From assembly GCA_028485475.2 (NCBI GenBank), contig CP144143.1, positions 2,232,001 to 2,296,000 on the forward strand: a stretch of 64,000 nucleotides of DNA. The letters are read 5' to 3'. The translations under genes and the position numbers were made by a program. This document shows, piece by piece, positions 43,604 through 53,479 of the stretch. The notes under the pieces were generated by a model that ran no database searches, was not told the DNA's origin, and saw nothing but the letters and a program-made list of their open reading frames with translations. Each line of letters opens with the position of its first letter. The first letter of the stretch is position 1. Source of the DNA: Chitinophagaceae bacterium C216. Lineage in GTDB: Bacteria; Bacteroidota; Bacteroidia; Chitinophagales; Chitinophagaceae.

Positions 43604-43970
43604 TAAAATTGCATTGCAAGTATTTTTTGCATGGTCTAAAGCCTACGATGGCTTTGCCAGGTTTAAGCAATACACGCGCATTTAGTATCACATTTAATAA
43701 GGCTACTTATGGAAGTAACACTTTTTAAACCATCTGTAATATTCAATGAAATGTCACCATCCTTATTAATTATCGTGAAAATTTTTATTCTGTCATTCCT
43801 TATTATAGCTGCTATTATATTTTTAATAAGGCAAGTCATCAGAAAAATGGTATGATAGAACTGAAAATTGAATTACCAAGAATTAATAAGTAGCAATGCC
43901 CAACAGACTTACGCAACTATTTCCAGTTTTTCATATAATTTATATTATGTTAAATAAATGTTTGTAAAAT
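43604..43970. other. Intergenic region with one possible small gene
   Basis: About 370 bases between the Rrf2 operator and the terminator of the TPR gene. Apart from a 48-codon plus-strand frame at 43709-43855, no gene, RNA or repeat is recognised. Confidence 0.4.
43709..43855 (+). CDS. Possible 48-residue small membrane protein
   Basis: The frame reads MEVTLFKPSVIFNEMSPSLL and then one long hydrophobic helix followed by a basic end (RQVIRKMV). The layout (short polar head, one span, positive tail inside) is that of a real small membrane protein, and a plus-strand TATTTTTG box lies 115 bases upstream. No ribosome-binding site stands out, and no family can be named. Confidence 0.35.
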   Translation: MEVTLFKPSVIFNEMSPSLLIIVKIFILSFLIIAAIIFLIRQVIRKMV

Positions 43971-43995
43971 AAAACCACCCTTTTGTGGGTGGCTT
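43971..43995 (-). terminator. Intrinsic terminator after the TPR-protein gene
   Basis: On the minus strand, CCACCC (from 43992 down) pairs with GGGTGG around ACAAAA and is followed by a T-rich run. Confidence 0.7.
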
Positions 43996-44012
43996 ATATT
44001 GCAATAAGATGC

Positions 44013-45335
44013 TTATTTCAATTTGCTGAACAGATCATCCCATTTCTTCTCCTGTGCGGCAAATTTATCGCGATCGGCACCCTTGGCATCTTCTATTTTA
44101 TAAGAATAATATTCTGCCAAATTACCGGCAATAACACGATAGCTACGTTTTTGATTGGCATCCAATTGAGGCATTTTTCCATATAATTCAGCTGCCTTTT
44201 CATAACTATCTTTTGCTAAGTCGTATACTTCGTTGTACGCTTTTTTAGCATCTGCATATTTTTGCTTATCCTGAGCAGTTGCTTTGGAGCCTTTCTTAGT
44301 TACTTCAGTCTCTGCAGCAATCATTGCCTCTCTGAATTTTTCAGATTTGAGCAGATAGTGATCTCCCATCAACAGATAAGGTTGTACTTCCTCAGGCTTC
44401 AAGCTAGCTGCTTTTTTCAAAGCATTAATCATTTTAGTTTCCAGCTCGTCATAGTTGTCCGGGCGCACGGCTCCTTCTTTACGAGAGTCGATGGTATCGT
44501 ATATAATTTCAGCGAGCGCTAGATTTGCTCTATAATCATCCGGATTGGATGCTATATGCTTTTCGAGACTGGCGAGACGCTCGTTGAAATCGGAAGAGCT
44601 ACCTAATGCAAAGTCAAGCATGGAGTAAGTAAAGAACTCGCTGTCAGGATATAACTCCTTACCTAAAGCTTTATATTTTTCAAAATTCTCACTGTCATTT
44701 TTGCTAGCATAATATCTCATCAATCCCTGGTATACGCTTTCATAGCTGGTACCATTGTATTCTTTAATTTTAGCTTCAGAAAGACGCAGATAATATTTTG
44801 CAGCATCTTCCGGGCGCTTGATATTTTCTGCCAATAAGCCGGCGTAATACAGCGCTGCTGTATCCATTTTCTTATCTATAATTTTTTTGCTTATCAGCAA
44901 ATCTGAATACTCTACGGTATTTTTTAGTTTATCGTAAGCATCTTCGTACTTCTTATCATTAATGTCGGCTACTCCAGCATTGAAATAAGCTGCATACAAA
45001 TTATAAGGCGTATTGCGATATATTGGATCTTCCAACAATTTCATTTCAGCATCCAGCTCCTTATACTTTTTCAGAGCCTCGTCCGCTGCATTTCTGTTAG
45101 TTACAGATTCAGCTGCTTTGCTTTCATCTACTGCCAGTGCTGAGAAAATCGCGGCTTTGATTAGGTATCCTTCGGGTTTGGTAAAGAACTTTTCATTAGC
45201 AGAATTTTTGTCATATAGTTCTTTTGCTTTAGCATATTGCCCCAAAGCAAGCATGCCTTTAATATCATCATATTTCTGTGCAAACACGCCCACCGTTGAG
45301 CAAGCTGCAAATGCTAATAGGATAATTTTTTTCAT
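44013..45335 (-). CDS. Exported TPR-repeat protein
   Basis: A 440-residue protein with a signal peptide (MKKIILLAFAACSTVGVFAQ). The rest is helical tetratricopeptide repeats, for example YNLYAAYFNAGVADINDKKY, AALYYAGLLAENIKRPEDAA and YLLMGDHYLLKSEKFREAM. Such periplasmic TPR proteins in Bacteroidota are usually scaffolds, with no enzyme activity visible. It lies 47 bases downstream of gyrA on the same strand but is functionally unrelated; a terminator follows. Confidence 0.82.
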   Translation of the reverse strand: MKKIILLAFAACSTVGVFAQKYDDIKGMLALGQYAKAKELYDKNSANEKFFTKPEGYLIKAAIFSALAVDESKAAESVTNRNAADEALKKYKELDAEMKLLEDPIYRNTPYNLYAAYFNAGVADINDKKYEDAYDKLKNTVEYSDLLISKKIIDKKMDTAALYYAGLLAENIKRPEDAAKYYLRLSEAKIKEYNGTSYESVYQGLMRYYASKNDSENFEKYKALGKELYPDSEFFTYSMLDFALGSSSDFNERLASLEKHIASNPDDYRANLALAEIIYDTIDSRKEGAVRPDNYDELETKMINALKKAASLKPEEVQPYLLMGDHYLLKSEKFREAMIAAETEVTKKGSKATAQDKQKYADAKKAYNEVYDLAKDSYEKAAELYGKMPQLDANQKRSYRVIAGNLAEYYSYKIEDAKGADRDKFAAQEKKWDDLFSKLK

Positions 45336-45382
45336 TTTATTCCTTTTTATTTTCTAAAGCATAATTATATTATAAATTATAT

Positions 45383-47989
45383 CTATTCTGTAGTATTGTT
45401 CGGTGCATTTTCTTCGGGATCTGCCGATAATTCTGAATTATCAGATACTCCGTTTTCCGATGTGGGAGTTGTTTCGGCATTTTCCTCGTTATGCTCCTCT
45501 TCATCAATACCGTCTTCATCTATTTTCGTGATAGCTGCAATTTCATCTCCTTCATCCACTCTTATGAGTTTTACTCCTTGGGTGGCGCGACCGAGTTCGC
45601 TAATATCCTGCACCGGCATTCTAATGGTTATACCACTTTTACATGTAATAAAGAGATCTTCGTTTTCAGTCACATCTAATAGTCCCACCAATGCACCTGT
45701 TTTCTCTGTAATATTAAGCGTTTTTACGCCCTTGCCTCCACGATTAGTAAAGCGATATTCGTCAATGGCGGTACGTTTTCCATATCCCTTTTCGCTAACA
45801 ACCAGTACGGTAGTATTTTTTTCTTCGTTTTTACTTACACAAATCATGCCTATTACTTCATCATGCTCGTCATCTACTTCAATACCCATCACTCCTATGG
45901 CTCCCCTACCGGTAGCCCGTACTTTTTCTTCAGAGAAACGAATAGCCCTACCGCTTTTAACGGCCATCATCACATCGCAATTACCATCTGTAAGTTTAGC
46001 TTCCAGCAATTGATCGCCCTCCACAATAGTGATGGCATTTACGCCTGTTTGGCGCGGACGGCTAAAGTCTGAAAGACTGGTTTTCTTTACAATACCCTTC
46101 TTTGTACAAAGTAAAATGTTATGTGATTTTACAAAGTCTTGGTCTTTCAAGTCCTTGACATCGATAATAGCTCGAATTTTATCATCCGGAGGTAGCTGCA
46201 TCAAATTTTGAATGGCACGGCCCCTTCCAGCCTTTTCACCCTCTGGAATTTCATATACATTGAGCCAGTAGCATCTACCTTTTTCGGTAAAGAATAATAA
46301 GGTATGGTGAGTAGATGCAATGAATAGATGTTCGATGTAATCTTCCTCCCTGATGGTTCCTCCTCTTACGCCACGACCACCTCGGCGTTGTGCACGATAC
46401 TCATCGGCAGGTGTTCTTTTAATGTATCCCAGATGAGATATTGTTATTACAACATCTTCATTTTTAATCAAATCTTTAATACTAACTTCATCATTAAGAT
46501 AGGTAATCTCTGTACGACGCTCATCTCCATATTTTTCTTTTATTTCTAAAAGTTCCTTCTTGATAATATCATAGCGCATACCCTCGTTAGAAAGCACTTC
46601 ATTGAGATGGGCAATTAATTTTACCAAATCATCGTACTCTGCTTTGATCTTATCGCGCTCCATTCCGGTAAGACGTTGTAAGCGCAATTCCAGAATGGCT
46701 TTTGCCTGAACTTCATCGATACCCCAACCCGCATTTATCAGATTCTCTTTTGCTATTTCAGGGGTTGCAGAATTTCGTATCAGCTGGATAACTTCATCGA
46801 GATGATCTAATGCAATCAAATAACCTTGTAAAATGTGGGCACGTTTTTCGGCTTCGCGAAGCTCGAACTTAGTACGACGTACCACTACTTCGTGCCTGAA
46901 CTCGATGAATTCAGCAATCATTTCCTTAAGGTTTAACACCTTAGGACGACCTTTTACAATAGCTACGTTGTTGATACCGAAAGAAGTCTGTAGTTCGGTA
47001 TTTTTATACAACTGATTGATAACCACGTTAGCAATTGCATCGCGTTTGAGGTCGATAACGATACGGGTACCTTCTTTATTATTCGATTCGTTATTAACAT
47101 GAGCAATACCCTCGATAATCTTGTTATTGACAAGCTCCCCGATGCGATTGGTAAGCGAATCGCGATTAACCTGATAGGGTACCTCGGAAATAATGATTTG
47201 TTCCCTACCACTGGGCTTTGTTTCTACACGCACGCGGCCTCTTACCACCACTCTTCCCCTACCGGTATGCATGGCAGCCCTCACTCCTTCCATACCGTAG
47301 ATAATGCCACCAGTAGGAAAGTCGGGCGCCTTCACGTGCTGCATGAGTTCGTCAACCGTAATATCTTTATTATCAATATATGCCACACATCCATCTATAA
47401 CTTCACTTAAGTTGTGAGGCATAATATTGGTAGCCATACCCACGGCAATACCACTAGCCCCATTGATTAAGAGCTGCGGTATTCTGGTAGGCAGTATGGT
47501 GGGCTCCTTTTCCGAATCGTCGAAATTGAGCTGGAAATCAACAGTATCTTTTTCGATATCGTCGAGCATATGCTCGGCCAATTTTTCCAGTCGGGCCTCC
47601 GTATAACGCATCGCCGCTGGTCCATCACCGTCTTGGTTACCGAAGTTACCCTGTCCGTCGACAAGCGTATAACGCATACTCCAGTCCTGCGCCATACGAA
47701 CCATAGCATCGTATACAGACGAGTCGCCATGTGGATGGTATTTACCCAGCACTTCCCCTACCACACGTGCAGATTTCTTATAGGCCTTGTTATGTTGCAG
47801 GCCTAATTCGTTCATGGCGTATAATATGCGGCGATGTACAGGTTTTAAACCATCTCGGGCATCGGGTAAGGCACGACCTACAATTACGCTCATCGAATAA
47901 TCGATGTAGGCCGATTTCATTTGCTCTTCTATATTAACGGGTATAATACGGCTGGTTTCTTGTTCCTGTGGCTCCTGATTCTCTTCCAT
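45383..47989 (-). CDS. gyrA: DNA gyrase subunit A
   Basis: An 868-residue subunit that cuts and rejoins DNA to introduce negative supercoils with GyrB. The catalytic tyrosine is Tyr129 ([10 protein letters not shown]). The quinolone-resistance region reads [20 protein letters not shown] with Ser90 and Asp94 at the key positions, the sensitive form. The C-terminal beta-pinwheel has the GyrA-box RRGGRGVRG near residue 550, followed by six blades and an acidic tail (residues 820-868, Glu/Asp/Asn-rich), which may modulate wrapping. Length and motifs are standard for Bacteroidota. Confidence 0.98.
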   Translation of the reverse strand: MEENQEPQEQETSRIIPVNIEEQMKSAYIDYSMSVIVGRALPDARDGLKPVHRRILYAMNELGLQHNKAYKKSARVVGEVLGKYHPHGDSSVYDAMVRMAQDWSMRYTLVDGQGNFGNQDGDGPAAMRYTEARLEKLAEHMLDDIEKDTVDFQLNFDDSEKEPTILPTRIPQLLINGASGIAVGMATNIMPHNLSEVIDGCVAYIDNKDITVDELMQHVKAPDFPTGGIIYGMEGVRAAMHTGRGRVVVRGRVRVETKPSGREQIIISEVPYQVNRDSLTNRIGELVNNKIIEGIAHVNNESNNKEGTRIVIDLKRDAIANVVINQLYKNTELQTSFGINNVAIVKGRPKVLNLKEMIAEFIEFRHEVVVRRTKFELREAEKRAHILQGYLIALDHLDEVIQLIRNSATPEIAKENLINAGWGIDEVQAKAILELRLQRLTGMERDKIKAEYDDLVKLIAHLNEVLSNEGMRYDIIKKELLEIKEKYGDERRTEITYLNDEVSIKDLIKNEDVVITISHLGYIKRTPADEYRAQRRGGRGVRGGTIREEDYIEHLFIASTHHTLLFFTEKGRCYWLNVYEIPEGEKAGRGRAIQNLMQLPPDDKIRAIIDVKDLKDQDFVKSHNILLCTKKGIVKKTSLSDFSRPRQTGVNAITIVEGDQLLEAKLTDGNCDVMMAVKSGRAIRFSEEKVRATGRGAIGVMGIEVDDEHDEVIGMICVSKNEEKNTTVLVVSEKGYGKRTAIDEYRFTNRGGKGVKTLNITEKTGALVGLLDVTENEDLFITCKSGITIRMPVQDISELGRATQGVKLIRVDEGDEIAAITKIDEDGIDEEEHNEENAETTPTSENGVSDNSELSADPEENAPNNTTE

Positions 47990-48056
47990 CTAAGATATTC
48001 TTTTCTGATAGTTTAAAGATGATTATACTGTTTGTAAACGATCGTTGTGATCTTCG

Positions 48057-48064
48057 CAAATTTA
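48057..48064 (-). promoter_or_regulatory. Candidate -7 box for gyrA
   Basis: The minus strand reads TAAATTTG, 68 bases before the gyrA start; the -33 region is not conserved. Confidence 0.4.
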
Positions 48065-48181
48065 ATCTTTTATGACTGAATTGTGCTATATAAAAGCCCG
48101 ATTTTTGGCCCTTTTTATACACCAGAAATCAACGAGCAAAAAGCTTGTTTTTTATAGCCCAAAGGCGTCTTTTTAAAACAA

Positions 48182-48209
48182 AAATACCTGCCGTTGCGGG
48201 CAGGTATTT
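48182..48209 (-). terminator. Intrinsic terminator after metK
   Basis: AAATACCTGCC (48182-48192) pairs with GGCAGGTATTT (48199-48209) around GTTGCG, an 11-bp perfect stem followed on the minus strand by TTTGTTTT. Confidence 0.9.
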
Positions 48210-48249
48210 GTAGTTTCGATCAGAGACCGACACGGTCAATAAAAGGCGT

Positions 48250-49503
48250 TTATTTCAAATTGAAGGCTTTTTTTACTTTACTCACATAGTCTAGTTTCTC
48301 CCAGGTAAACAATTCTACTTTTTTGATGACTTTTTTGCCATCGGGAGACACAAAGGTTTTTTCCACTACTTCATTTTTACGTCCCATATGACCATAAGCT
48401 GCAGTTTCGCTATAAATAGGATTGCGCAGCTTCAGTCTTTTTTCGATGAAGTATGGGCGCATATCAAAAAGGGTCTCTACAATTCTACTGATTTGACCAT
48501 CGGTAAGAGCTACTTTAGCCGTACCATAAGTGTTTACGTTAATGCTGGTGGGCTTCGCTACTCCAATGGCATAAGATACCTGAACAAGTACTTCATCGCA
48601 CAATCCGGCTGCCACTAGGTTTTTAGCGATATGACGTGTAGCATAAGCAGCACTTCTGTCAACCTTGCTAGGATCTTTACCACTAAAAGCACCACCTCCG
48701 TGGGCGCCTTTACCGCCATAGGTATCTACGATGATTTTACGACCTGTTAAGCCGGTATCGCCATGAGGTCCGCCAATTACAAACTTACCGGTAGGATTGA
48801 TATAATACTTGATCTGATCATTGAATAACTTACGATATTTTGGATATTTTTTGATTACCCGAGGAATAAGAATTGTTTTCATATCCTCGCTAATCTTAGC
48901 CAGCATCTTCGCTTCGGTATCGAATTCATCGTGCTGTGTCGAGATTACGATAGTATCAATTCTGATCGGTCTATTGTTATCATCGTATTCTAACGTCACC
49001 TGACTTTTTGAATCGGGACGCAGATACTTAATCTGTTTATTTTCTCTGCGCAAAGCAGCCAGCTCAATGAGTAATGTATGTGCCAAATCCAAGGCAAGAG
49101 GCATGTAGTTCTCTGTTTCATTGGTGGCATAACCGAACATCATCCCTTGATCCCCGGCTCCTTGTTCTTCTTTATTTTTTCTATCAACCCCTTGATTAAT
49201 ATCGGGCGATTGTTCATGAATAGCCGATAAAACACCGCAAGAGTTGGCATCGAACATATACTCGCTCTTCGTATAGCCGATTTTGCTGATCACTCTACGA
49301 GCAATGTCCTGCACATCCAAGTAAGCTTTGGACTTTACTTCGCCGGCAAGTACTACCTGTCCGGTAGTTACCAACGTTTCGCAAGCCACTTTAGACTGTG
49401 GGTCAAACGCCAGAAAATTATCTATCAGTGCGTCTGATATTTGATCGGCCACTTTATCCGGATGGCCTTCAGAAACACTCTCCGAGGTAAATAAGTAAGG
49501 CAT
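48250..49503 (-). CDS. metK: S-adenosylmethionine synthetase
   Basis: A 417-residue enzyme that makes SAM from methionine and ATP. Signature motifs: [20 protein letters not shown] (Mg and phosphate binding), [51 protein letters not shown] (the P-loop-like hexapeptide GGGAFS) and [11 protein letters not shown]. The N-terminal MPYLFTS start is conserved. Length is slightly above the E. coli enzyme (384), with an insert around residues 200-215 common in Bacteroidota. No SAM riboswitch structure was recognised in its leader. Confidence 0.98.
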   Translation of the reverse strand: MPYLFTSESVSEGHPDKVADQISDALIDNFLAFDPQSKVACETLVTTGQVVLAGEVKSKAYLDVQDIARRVISKIGYTKSEYMFDANSCGVLSAIHEQSPDINQGVDRKNKEEQGAGDQGMMFGYATNETENYMPLALDLAHTLLIELAALRRENKQIKYLRPDSKSQVTLEYDDNNRPIRIDTIVISTQHDEFDTEAKMLAKISEDMKTILIPRVIKKYPKYRKLFNDQIKYYINPTGKFVIGGPHGDTGLTGRKIIVDTYGGKGAHGGGAFSGKDPSKVDRSAAYATRHIAKNLVAAGLCDEVLVQVSYAIGVAKPTSINVNTYGTAKVALTDGQISRIVETLFDMRPYFIEKRLKLRNPIYSETAAYGHMGRKNEVVEKTFVSPDGKKVIKKVELFTWEKLDYVSKVKKAFNLK

Positions 49504-49537
49504 TGAATATTGAATTAATGAAGTCTAGTAAATTAAT

Positions 49538-49575
49538 CGGGTGCAAATATAACATCTGCACCCGTGTGTATGAAA
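49538..49575 (-). promoter_or_regulatory. metK promoter overlapping an upstream hairpin
   Basis: The minus strand has TATATTTG (49544-49551) with TTTC (49572-49575) 20 bases before it, a good -33/-7 pair, giving a leader of about 34 bases. The -7 box lies inside a hairpin made of CGGGTGCA (49538-49545) and TGCACCCG (49557-49564), which may also terminate the upstream DUF4270 gene. Confidence 0.6.
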
Positions 49576-49588
49576 TTTGTTCTGAGAA

Positions 49589-51121
49589 TTATAATTTGGA
49601 GTAGACGATTCGCATCTTCATTTTCTGAGTGGGGTGATTGCCTCCGCCCAAACGTACACGACCTTTTGCAGGGGCATCAGTGGTTTGTACAATCACCTTG
49701 GTATCTCCACCATCGGGATTTCCGTTCTTTACCACTAGGTCGTAAGTAGTGTACAGACGCAAATCGCTGGGTTGAATTATACCTTTTACTACGTTTTGAA
49801 CATAACGAGTGAGATTAAACCTCCACTGTCTTACTCGGGTGCTTAATGGATCGAGCGTATAGAAAGGATAAGCACCTAGGGATATATAACCAGCTGTACC
49901 AATAGTAAAGTAGGTACCTACCATATCCGCTACAGATAGGTAGACGTTCTCTACCGAGTAAGGAATAGTCTTATATTTTATAGCGGAGGTATCATAGGTG
50001 TCCATAAACAACATCGGCGGTGGCGAAAACATAGTATCACTCACATCATATATCTGCTCCATCTGTAACTCAGCCAAGTGTACTATGCGATTGCTAAGTA
50101 AAGGAAGTGCGGGTATCTTCACTACCGCATAGGTTCCGGGAGTGTTCTGAATATACACAATAGGGTCGGGTACATTATCATTAGCCACCGGTAATAACTC
50201 GCTGGAGCTGTAATCTCTAGCGATATAATTAGCCGTTGCAAGTCGTTTGGATGATGTGAATATAAAATATCCTACAGCAGTATCAATATCTCCGGGAGTG
50301 CTGGGATTTTCATAGCGATAATACACTGTTACACGTGTAGCAGTGTCGTCTAGATAAAATCCCATTAATCCGTTGCCGGAGGTTCCTACTGCCGGCTTCA
50401 GTGCTAGCCCCGCTACTTTGGTGAGAAATGCCGAATCTGTAGAAAAAGCATCGTTTACACCCGTTGTATCATAATCCAGTAATCGCTGTCCAAACTCATC
50501 ATTAAGTCTAATACGCAACTGATTGGCTACAATAACGGTGTCCTTACCGTTACGGATATCTAGAATAGAGTCATTCAAGGTTTGTGGTACAATCTGCCTA
50601 CTACCCAAAAAACCTACAGTCGATACAGGCTGTTCTCGTATTGAATATGCAGAGTCTCTATTCAGACCACTATATTTAAAATTATCAGTTCCCGAAATTT
50701 CAAAAACATTTATGGTTTGTGGAATGGTAGTATCGCCGTATGTTTCAATATATCGCACAGATAAGACGATAGAGTCAATATAACGTTTTCCCATAACACC
50801 TTTTAAAGTACTCTTACCACTTGCGGGTGCAATCTGGAAAAACATCTGAGCTTCGGTTTTACCGAAACTGGGATCATTCATCACGCCGAGAAACTGCTCA
50901 TCAGTAAGAATGGATCGGGCCGAATCATCGGCGAAAGTGAAAATTTTATTATAGGTCTCGACCTCAATGGTAGTATCAAAAGTATGTATATTGTCAACCG
51001 GAGGAATAAGATCCAATCCCAATTCCGTTGGGAGGTTGATTTTATTACAAGAGAGCAAAGTGGCGATCAATGTTCCACAAAAAATTCCCAGTACCGGAAG
51101 AAAATACCTTTTCACTTGCAA
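49589..51121 (-). CDS. DUF4270 outer-surface lipoprotein
   Basis: A 510-residue Bacteroidota lipoprotein. The signal ends with a lipobox (IATLLSC, Cys25), followed by the family opening NLPTELGLDLIPPVDNIHTF. Beta-rich segments with DEQFLGVMNDPSFGKTEAQM and LVVKNGNPDGGDTK match DUF4270. Function is unknown; the gene is repeatedly next to the GT5-like protein and panC, as here, suggesting a conserved neighbourhood rather than a shared pathway. The GT5-like gene lies 36 bases upstream on the same strand. Confidence 0.9.
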   Translation of the reverse strand: MQVKRYFLPVLGIFCGTLIATLLSCNKINLPTELGLDLIPPVDNIHTFDTTIEVETYNKIFTFADDSARSILTDEQFLGVMNDPSFGKTEAQMFFQIAPASGKSTLKGVMGKRYIDSIVLSVRYIETYGDTTIPQTINVFEISGTDNFKYSGLNRDSAYSIREQPVSTVGFLGSRQIVPQTLNDSILDIRNGKDTVIVANQLRIRLNDEFGQRLLDYDTTGVNDAFSTDSAFLTKVAGLALKPAVGTSGNGLMGFYLDDTATRVTVYYRYENPSTPGDIDTAVGYFIFTSSKRLATANYIARDYSSSELLPVANDNVPDPIVYIQNTPGTYAVVKIPALPLLSNRIVHLAELQMEQIYDVSDTMFSPPPMLFMDTYDTSAIKYKTIPYSVENVYLSVADMVGTYFTIGTAGYISLGAYPFYTLDPLSTRVRQWRFNLTRYVQNVVKGIIQPSDLRLYTTYDLVVKNGNPDGGDTKVIVQTTDAPAKGRVRLGGGNHPTQKMKMRIVYSKL

Positions 51122-51157
51122 ATATTTGAAGCTAAGATAGGGTTAGTAATTTAAATA

Positions 51158-51970
51158 TTATTCAGCAAGATCGTGATACAGTTGTAAATACTCTGTTAAA
51201 TCGGAATCTTCCTTAAACTGGAGGGTTTTTTTGCCTCTTACTTTTGTAAACTCGGCCAACAACTTTTTATCTACATTGGCAGCTCCAAAAGTAATCGCAT
51301 CGGCATAGGTAGCTCCTCCCCTCATCAATGCTACATTTGTACCCTCCTTAAAGGGCTCTAGATCTTTTTCTTTTATAGAAGAATGAATAAGCGCTTTGGG
51401 GATAAAGCCTTTACCCAGTTTTTCTTTAAAAGTAGTTTCGCCAATAGTGTAAACAATTTTACTATGTGCAAAAACCGGTTCCTTTTTATAAGCTGTTTTT
51501 AAATATGCAGGAATCAAACCTGTCATCCATCCGCTACAGTGAATTACATCGGGGCTCCATCCGAATTTTTTCACCGTTTCCAGTGCACCCTTACAGTAGA
51601 ACACTACCCTCAAATCGTTATCGGAAAACCATTTGTCATTTTCATCATGGAAAAGCGTTTTCCTTTTAAACAACTCCTCATTTTCCAAAAAATACACTTG
51701 CAAACGGGCGCTCGGTAATGAAGCCACTTTTATTTGAAGCGGTAAATCATCATTATCTACCGTAACATTTATACCAGACAAACGCACTACTTCATGCAAA
51801 CGATGCCGGCGCTCGTTAATAACTCCAAATCGAGGCATAATGCAACGCACTTCAAATCCGTTATCATTAGCCTTTATCGCGAGCTTATTAACGATTTCAG
51901 AGAATTCTGTCAACTCTAAATATGGCGACATTTCATTGGCTATAAATAAAATTCTTTTCTTTGTTGACAT
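51158..51970 (-). CDS. Glycogen/starch synthase-like N-terminal domain protein (GT5 only)
   Basis: A 270-residue protein matching only the first (GT5) half of glycogen synthase: KRILFIANEMSPYLELTEFS, then RCIMPRFGVINERRHRLHEV, and PDVIHCSGWMTGLIPAYLKT. The second half that carries the nucleotide-sugar site is absent, and the usual KxGGL loop after the start is changed (ELTEFSEIVNKL). A normal synthase is about 480 residues. This short form is widespread in Bacteroidota beside DUF4270 and panC, so it is a stable protein rather than a fragment; full synthase activity is doubtful. Confidence 0.85.
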   Translation of the reverse strand: MSTKKRILFIANEMSPYLELTEFSEIVNKLAIKANDNGFEVRCIMPRFGVINERRHRLHEVVRLSGINVTVDNDDLPLQIKVASLPSARLQVYFLENEELFKRKTLFHDENDKWFSDNDLRVVFYCKGALETVKKFGWSPDVIHCSGWMTGLIPAYLKTAYKKEPVFAHSKIVYTIGETTFKEKLGKGFIPKALIHSSIKEKDLEPFKEGTNVALMRGGATYADAITFGAANVDKKLLAEFTKVRGKKTLQFKEDSDLTEYLQLYHDLAE

Positions 51971-51994
51971 CGTTTATGTAATTTTTAAAGTTTG

Positions 51995-52002
51995 CAAAGT
52001 TA
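51995..52002 (-). promoter_or_regulatory. Candidate -7 box for the GT5-like gene
   Basis: The minus strand reads TAACTTTG, 25 bases before the start codon, in the short divergent region shared with panC. Confidence 0.45.
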
Positions 52003-52055
52003 CTGATTTATGAGCAAATTGCCTTAAATAAGATTATGCATTAAAAAATATTATA

Positions 52056-52907
52056 ATGAAAGTATGTCATAAAGTAGCTGACATTCAGAAATATATATCG
52101 TATAGCAGGAAGGAAGGGAAAAGCATCGGATTTGTTCCAACTATGGGCGCTTTGCATGAAGGACACCTCTCTTTATTAAGAGCATGTAATACTCATTCAG
52201 ATATAAGTGTAGTAAGCATATTCGTAAATCCTACACAATTTAATGATAAGAATGATCTGGAAAAATATCCTAAAACAATAGAGAATGATCTATTGGCATT
52301 GCTGAATGAACAATGTGCTGTATTGTTTTACCCGGATGTGGAAGAGATATATCCATCAGGGACACAGCTACAACAAACTTATGATTTGGGCGTATTAGAA
52401 ACACTGTTTGAAGGCCATTACCGTCCCGGACATTTTCAGGGGGTATGTCAGGTTGTTGATAGACTTTTTTCGATTATACACCCTAATAAAGTCTTTTTCG
52501 GACAAAAAGATTATCAGCAATGCATGGTGATAAAAAAGCTTATAGCCCTTCAGCCAGCATTCAGCAATATCGAGATGCATATAGTTCCTACCGTACGGGA
52601 GCAGAGCGGGCTGGCAATGAGTAGTCGTAATTTGAGACTTTCAGAAGACGAAAAAGCGTTGGCTACAACAATTTATCAATCCTTATTGTTTATAAAGCAA
52701 AGTATAAAGCCAGGAGGCACCGATATACTCACATCACGTGCTAAAGAACAACTGGAACAAAAAGGATTTAAGGTAGATTACGTAGCCGTGGCACATGCGA
52801 TCACACTTGAACCTGTACATCACTGGGATGGCAAGATTCCTCTAGTAGCACTGATTGCAGCTTATTTAGGTAATGTAAGGCTCATTGATAACATGATATT
52901 ATCCTAA
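52056..52907 (+). CDS. panC: Pantoate-beta-alanine ligase
   Basis: Joins pantoate and beta-alanine with ATP to form pantothenate. The 283-residue enzyme has FVPTMGALHEGHLSLLR (the HIGH-type nucleotide motif), SIFVNPTQFNDKNDLEKYP, FFGQKDYQQCMVIKK and the KMSKS-like loop REQSGLAMSSRN. Length is standard. panD, which provides beta-alanine, is about 20 kb away in this window. It is divergent from the GT5-like gene (85 bases apart). Confidence 0.97.
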   Translation: MKVCHKVADIQKYISYSRKEGKSIGFVPTMGALHEGHLSLLRACNTHSDISVVSIFVNPTQFNDKNDLEKYPKTIENDLLALLNEQCAVLFYPDVEEIYPSGTQLQQTYDLGVLETLFEGHYRPGHFQGVCQVVDRLFSIIHPNKVFFGQKDYQQCMVIKKLIALQPAFSNIEMHIVPTVREQSGLAMSSRNLRLSEDEKALATTIYQSLLFIKQSIKPGGTDILTSRAKEQLEQKGFKVDYVAVAHAITLEPVHHWDGKIPLVALIAAYLGNVRLIDNMILS

Positions 52908-52988
52908 TTTTATCTTTTTAAATAGACAATGGTCGCATTAGGAAAGCTGGTATAATTAAAATATTTTTGAGTCCCAAAATATAAATCG

Positions 52989-53414
52989 ATGAATACGGTT
53001 AAATTAAAAAGAGTTAATGGCGAATACGGGTTTGATATCATAAATGAGAATGGCACGGTGGTAAAAACCGATACCAATCCTCAGATGGGGGGACAGGAAT
53101 ATGGAGCACGCCCCATGCATCTTTTACTAAATGCGCTGGCCGCATGTGCTAGTATTGATGTTATTAGTATTTTAAAAAAACAAAGACAAACCATCACCAA
53201 TTATGAAGTAACTGTAAACGGTGAGCGCGAACCTAATGTAGAGCCTTCTTTATGGAAGAACATTGAAATGATATTTGAGATAACCGGTGATGTTGATGAA
53301 GATAAAGCAAAACGCGCGGTGGAAATATCGCTTAACAAATACTGTTCTGTAGCGATTACCTTAACCAAAGCCGGCGCCGATATCAAGACACAAGTTATCG
53401 TACACAAAGCGTAG
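52989..53414 (+). CDS. OsmC-family peroxiredoxin-like protein
   Basis: A 141-residue protein of the OsmC/Ohr fold. The helix PMHLLLNALAACASIDVISI carries the first active-site cysteine (ACAS), and the second is in LNKYCSVAITLTKAG. The pair reduces organic hydroperoxides using lipoyl or thiol reductants. A candidate -7 box TATTTTTG lies at 52962-52969, 20 bases upstream of the ATG. A weak hairpin follows. It is not obviously linked to the downstream metZ-like gene. Confidence 0.9.
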   Translation: MNTVKLKRVNGEYGFDIINENGTVVKTDTNPQMGGQEYGARPMHLLLNALAACASIDVISILKKQRQTITNYEVTVNGEREPNVEPSLWKNIEMIFEITGDVDEDKAKRAVEISLNKYCSVAITLTKAGADIKTQVIVHKA

Positions 53415-53419
53415 TATTG

Positions 53420-53450
53420 CTACAACACGCTTAGGTATGTTGTGGTATTT
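53420..53450 (+). terminator. Weak hairpin after the OsmC gene
   Basis: CTACAACA (53420-53427) pairs with TGTTGTGG (53438-53445) with wobble pairs, followed by TATTTATT. It may be a weak terminator. Confidence 0.4.
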
Positions 53451-53479
53451 ATTGTGGATTCTTAAAACTTACAATCACG

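Noticed and set aside
47700-47760. Quinolone resistance mutation in gyrA
   Set aside because: The region reads [20 protein letters not shown] with Ser90 and Asp94 in the sensitive state.
49504-49588. SAM riboswitch before metK
   Set aside because: The leader is only about 34 bases and holds a single hairpin, too small for a known SAM riboswitch class; the metZ leader also lacks one.
53415-53479. SAM-responsive element before the metZ-like gene
   Set aside because: Only a weak hairpin is present, with no pseudoknot or conserved core.
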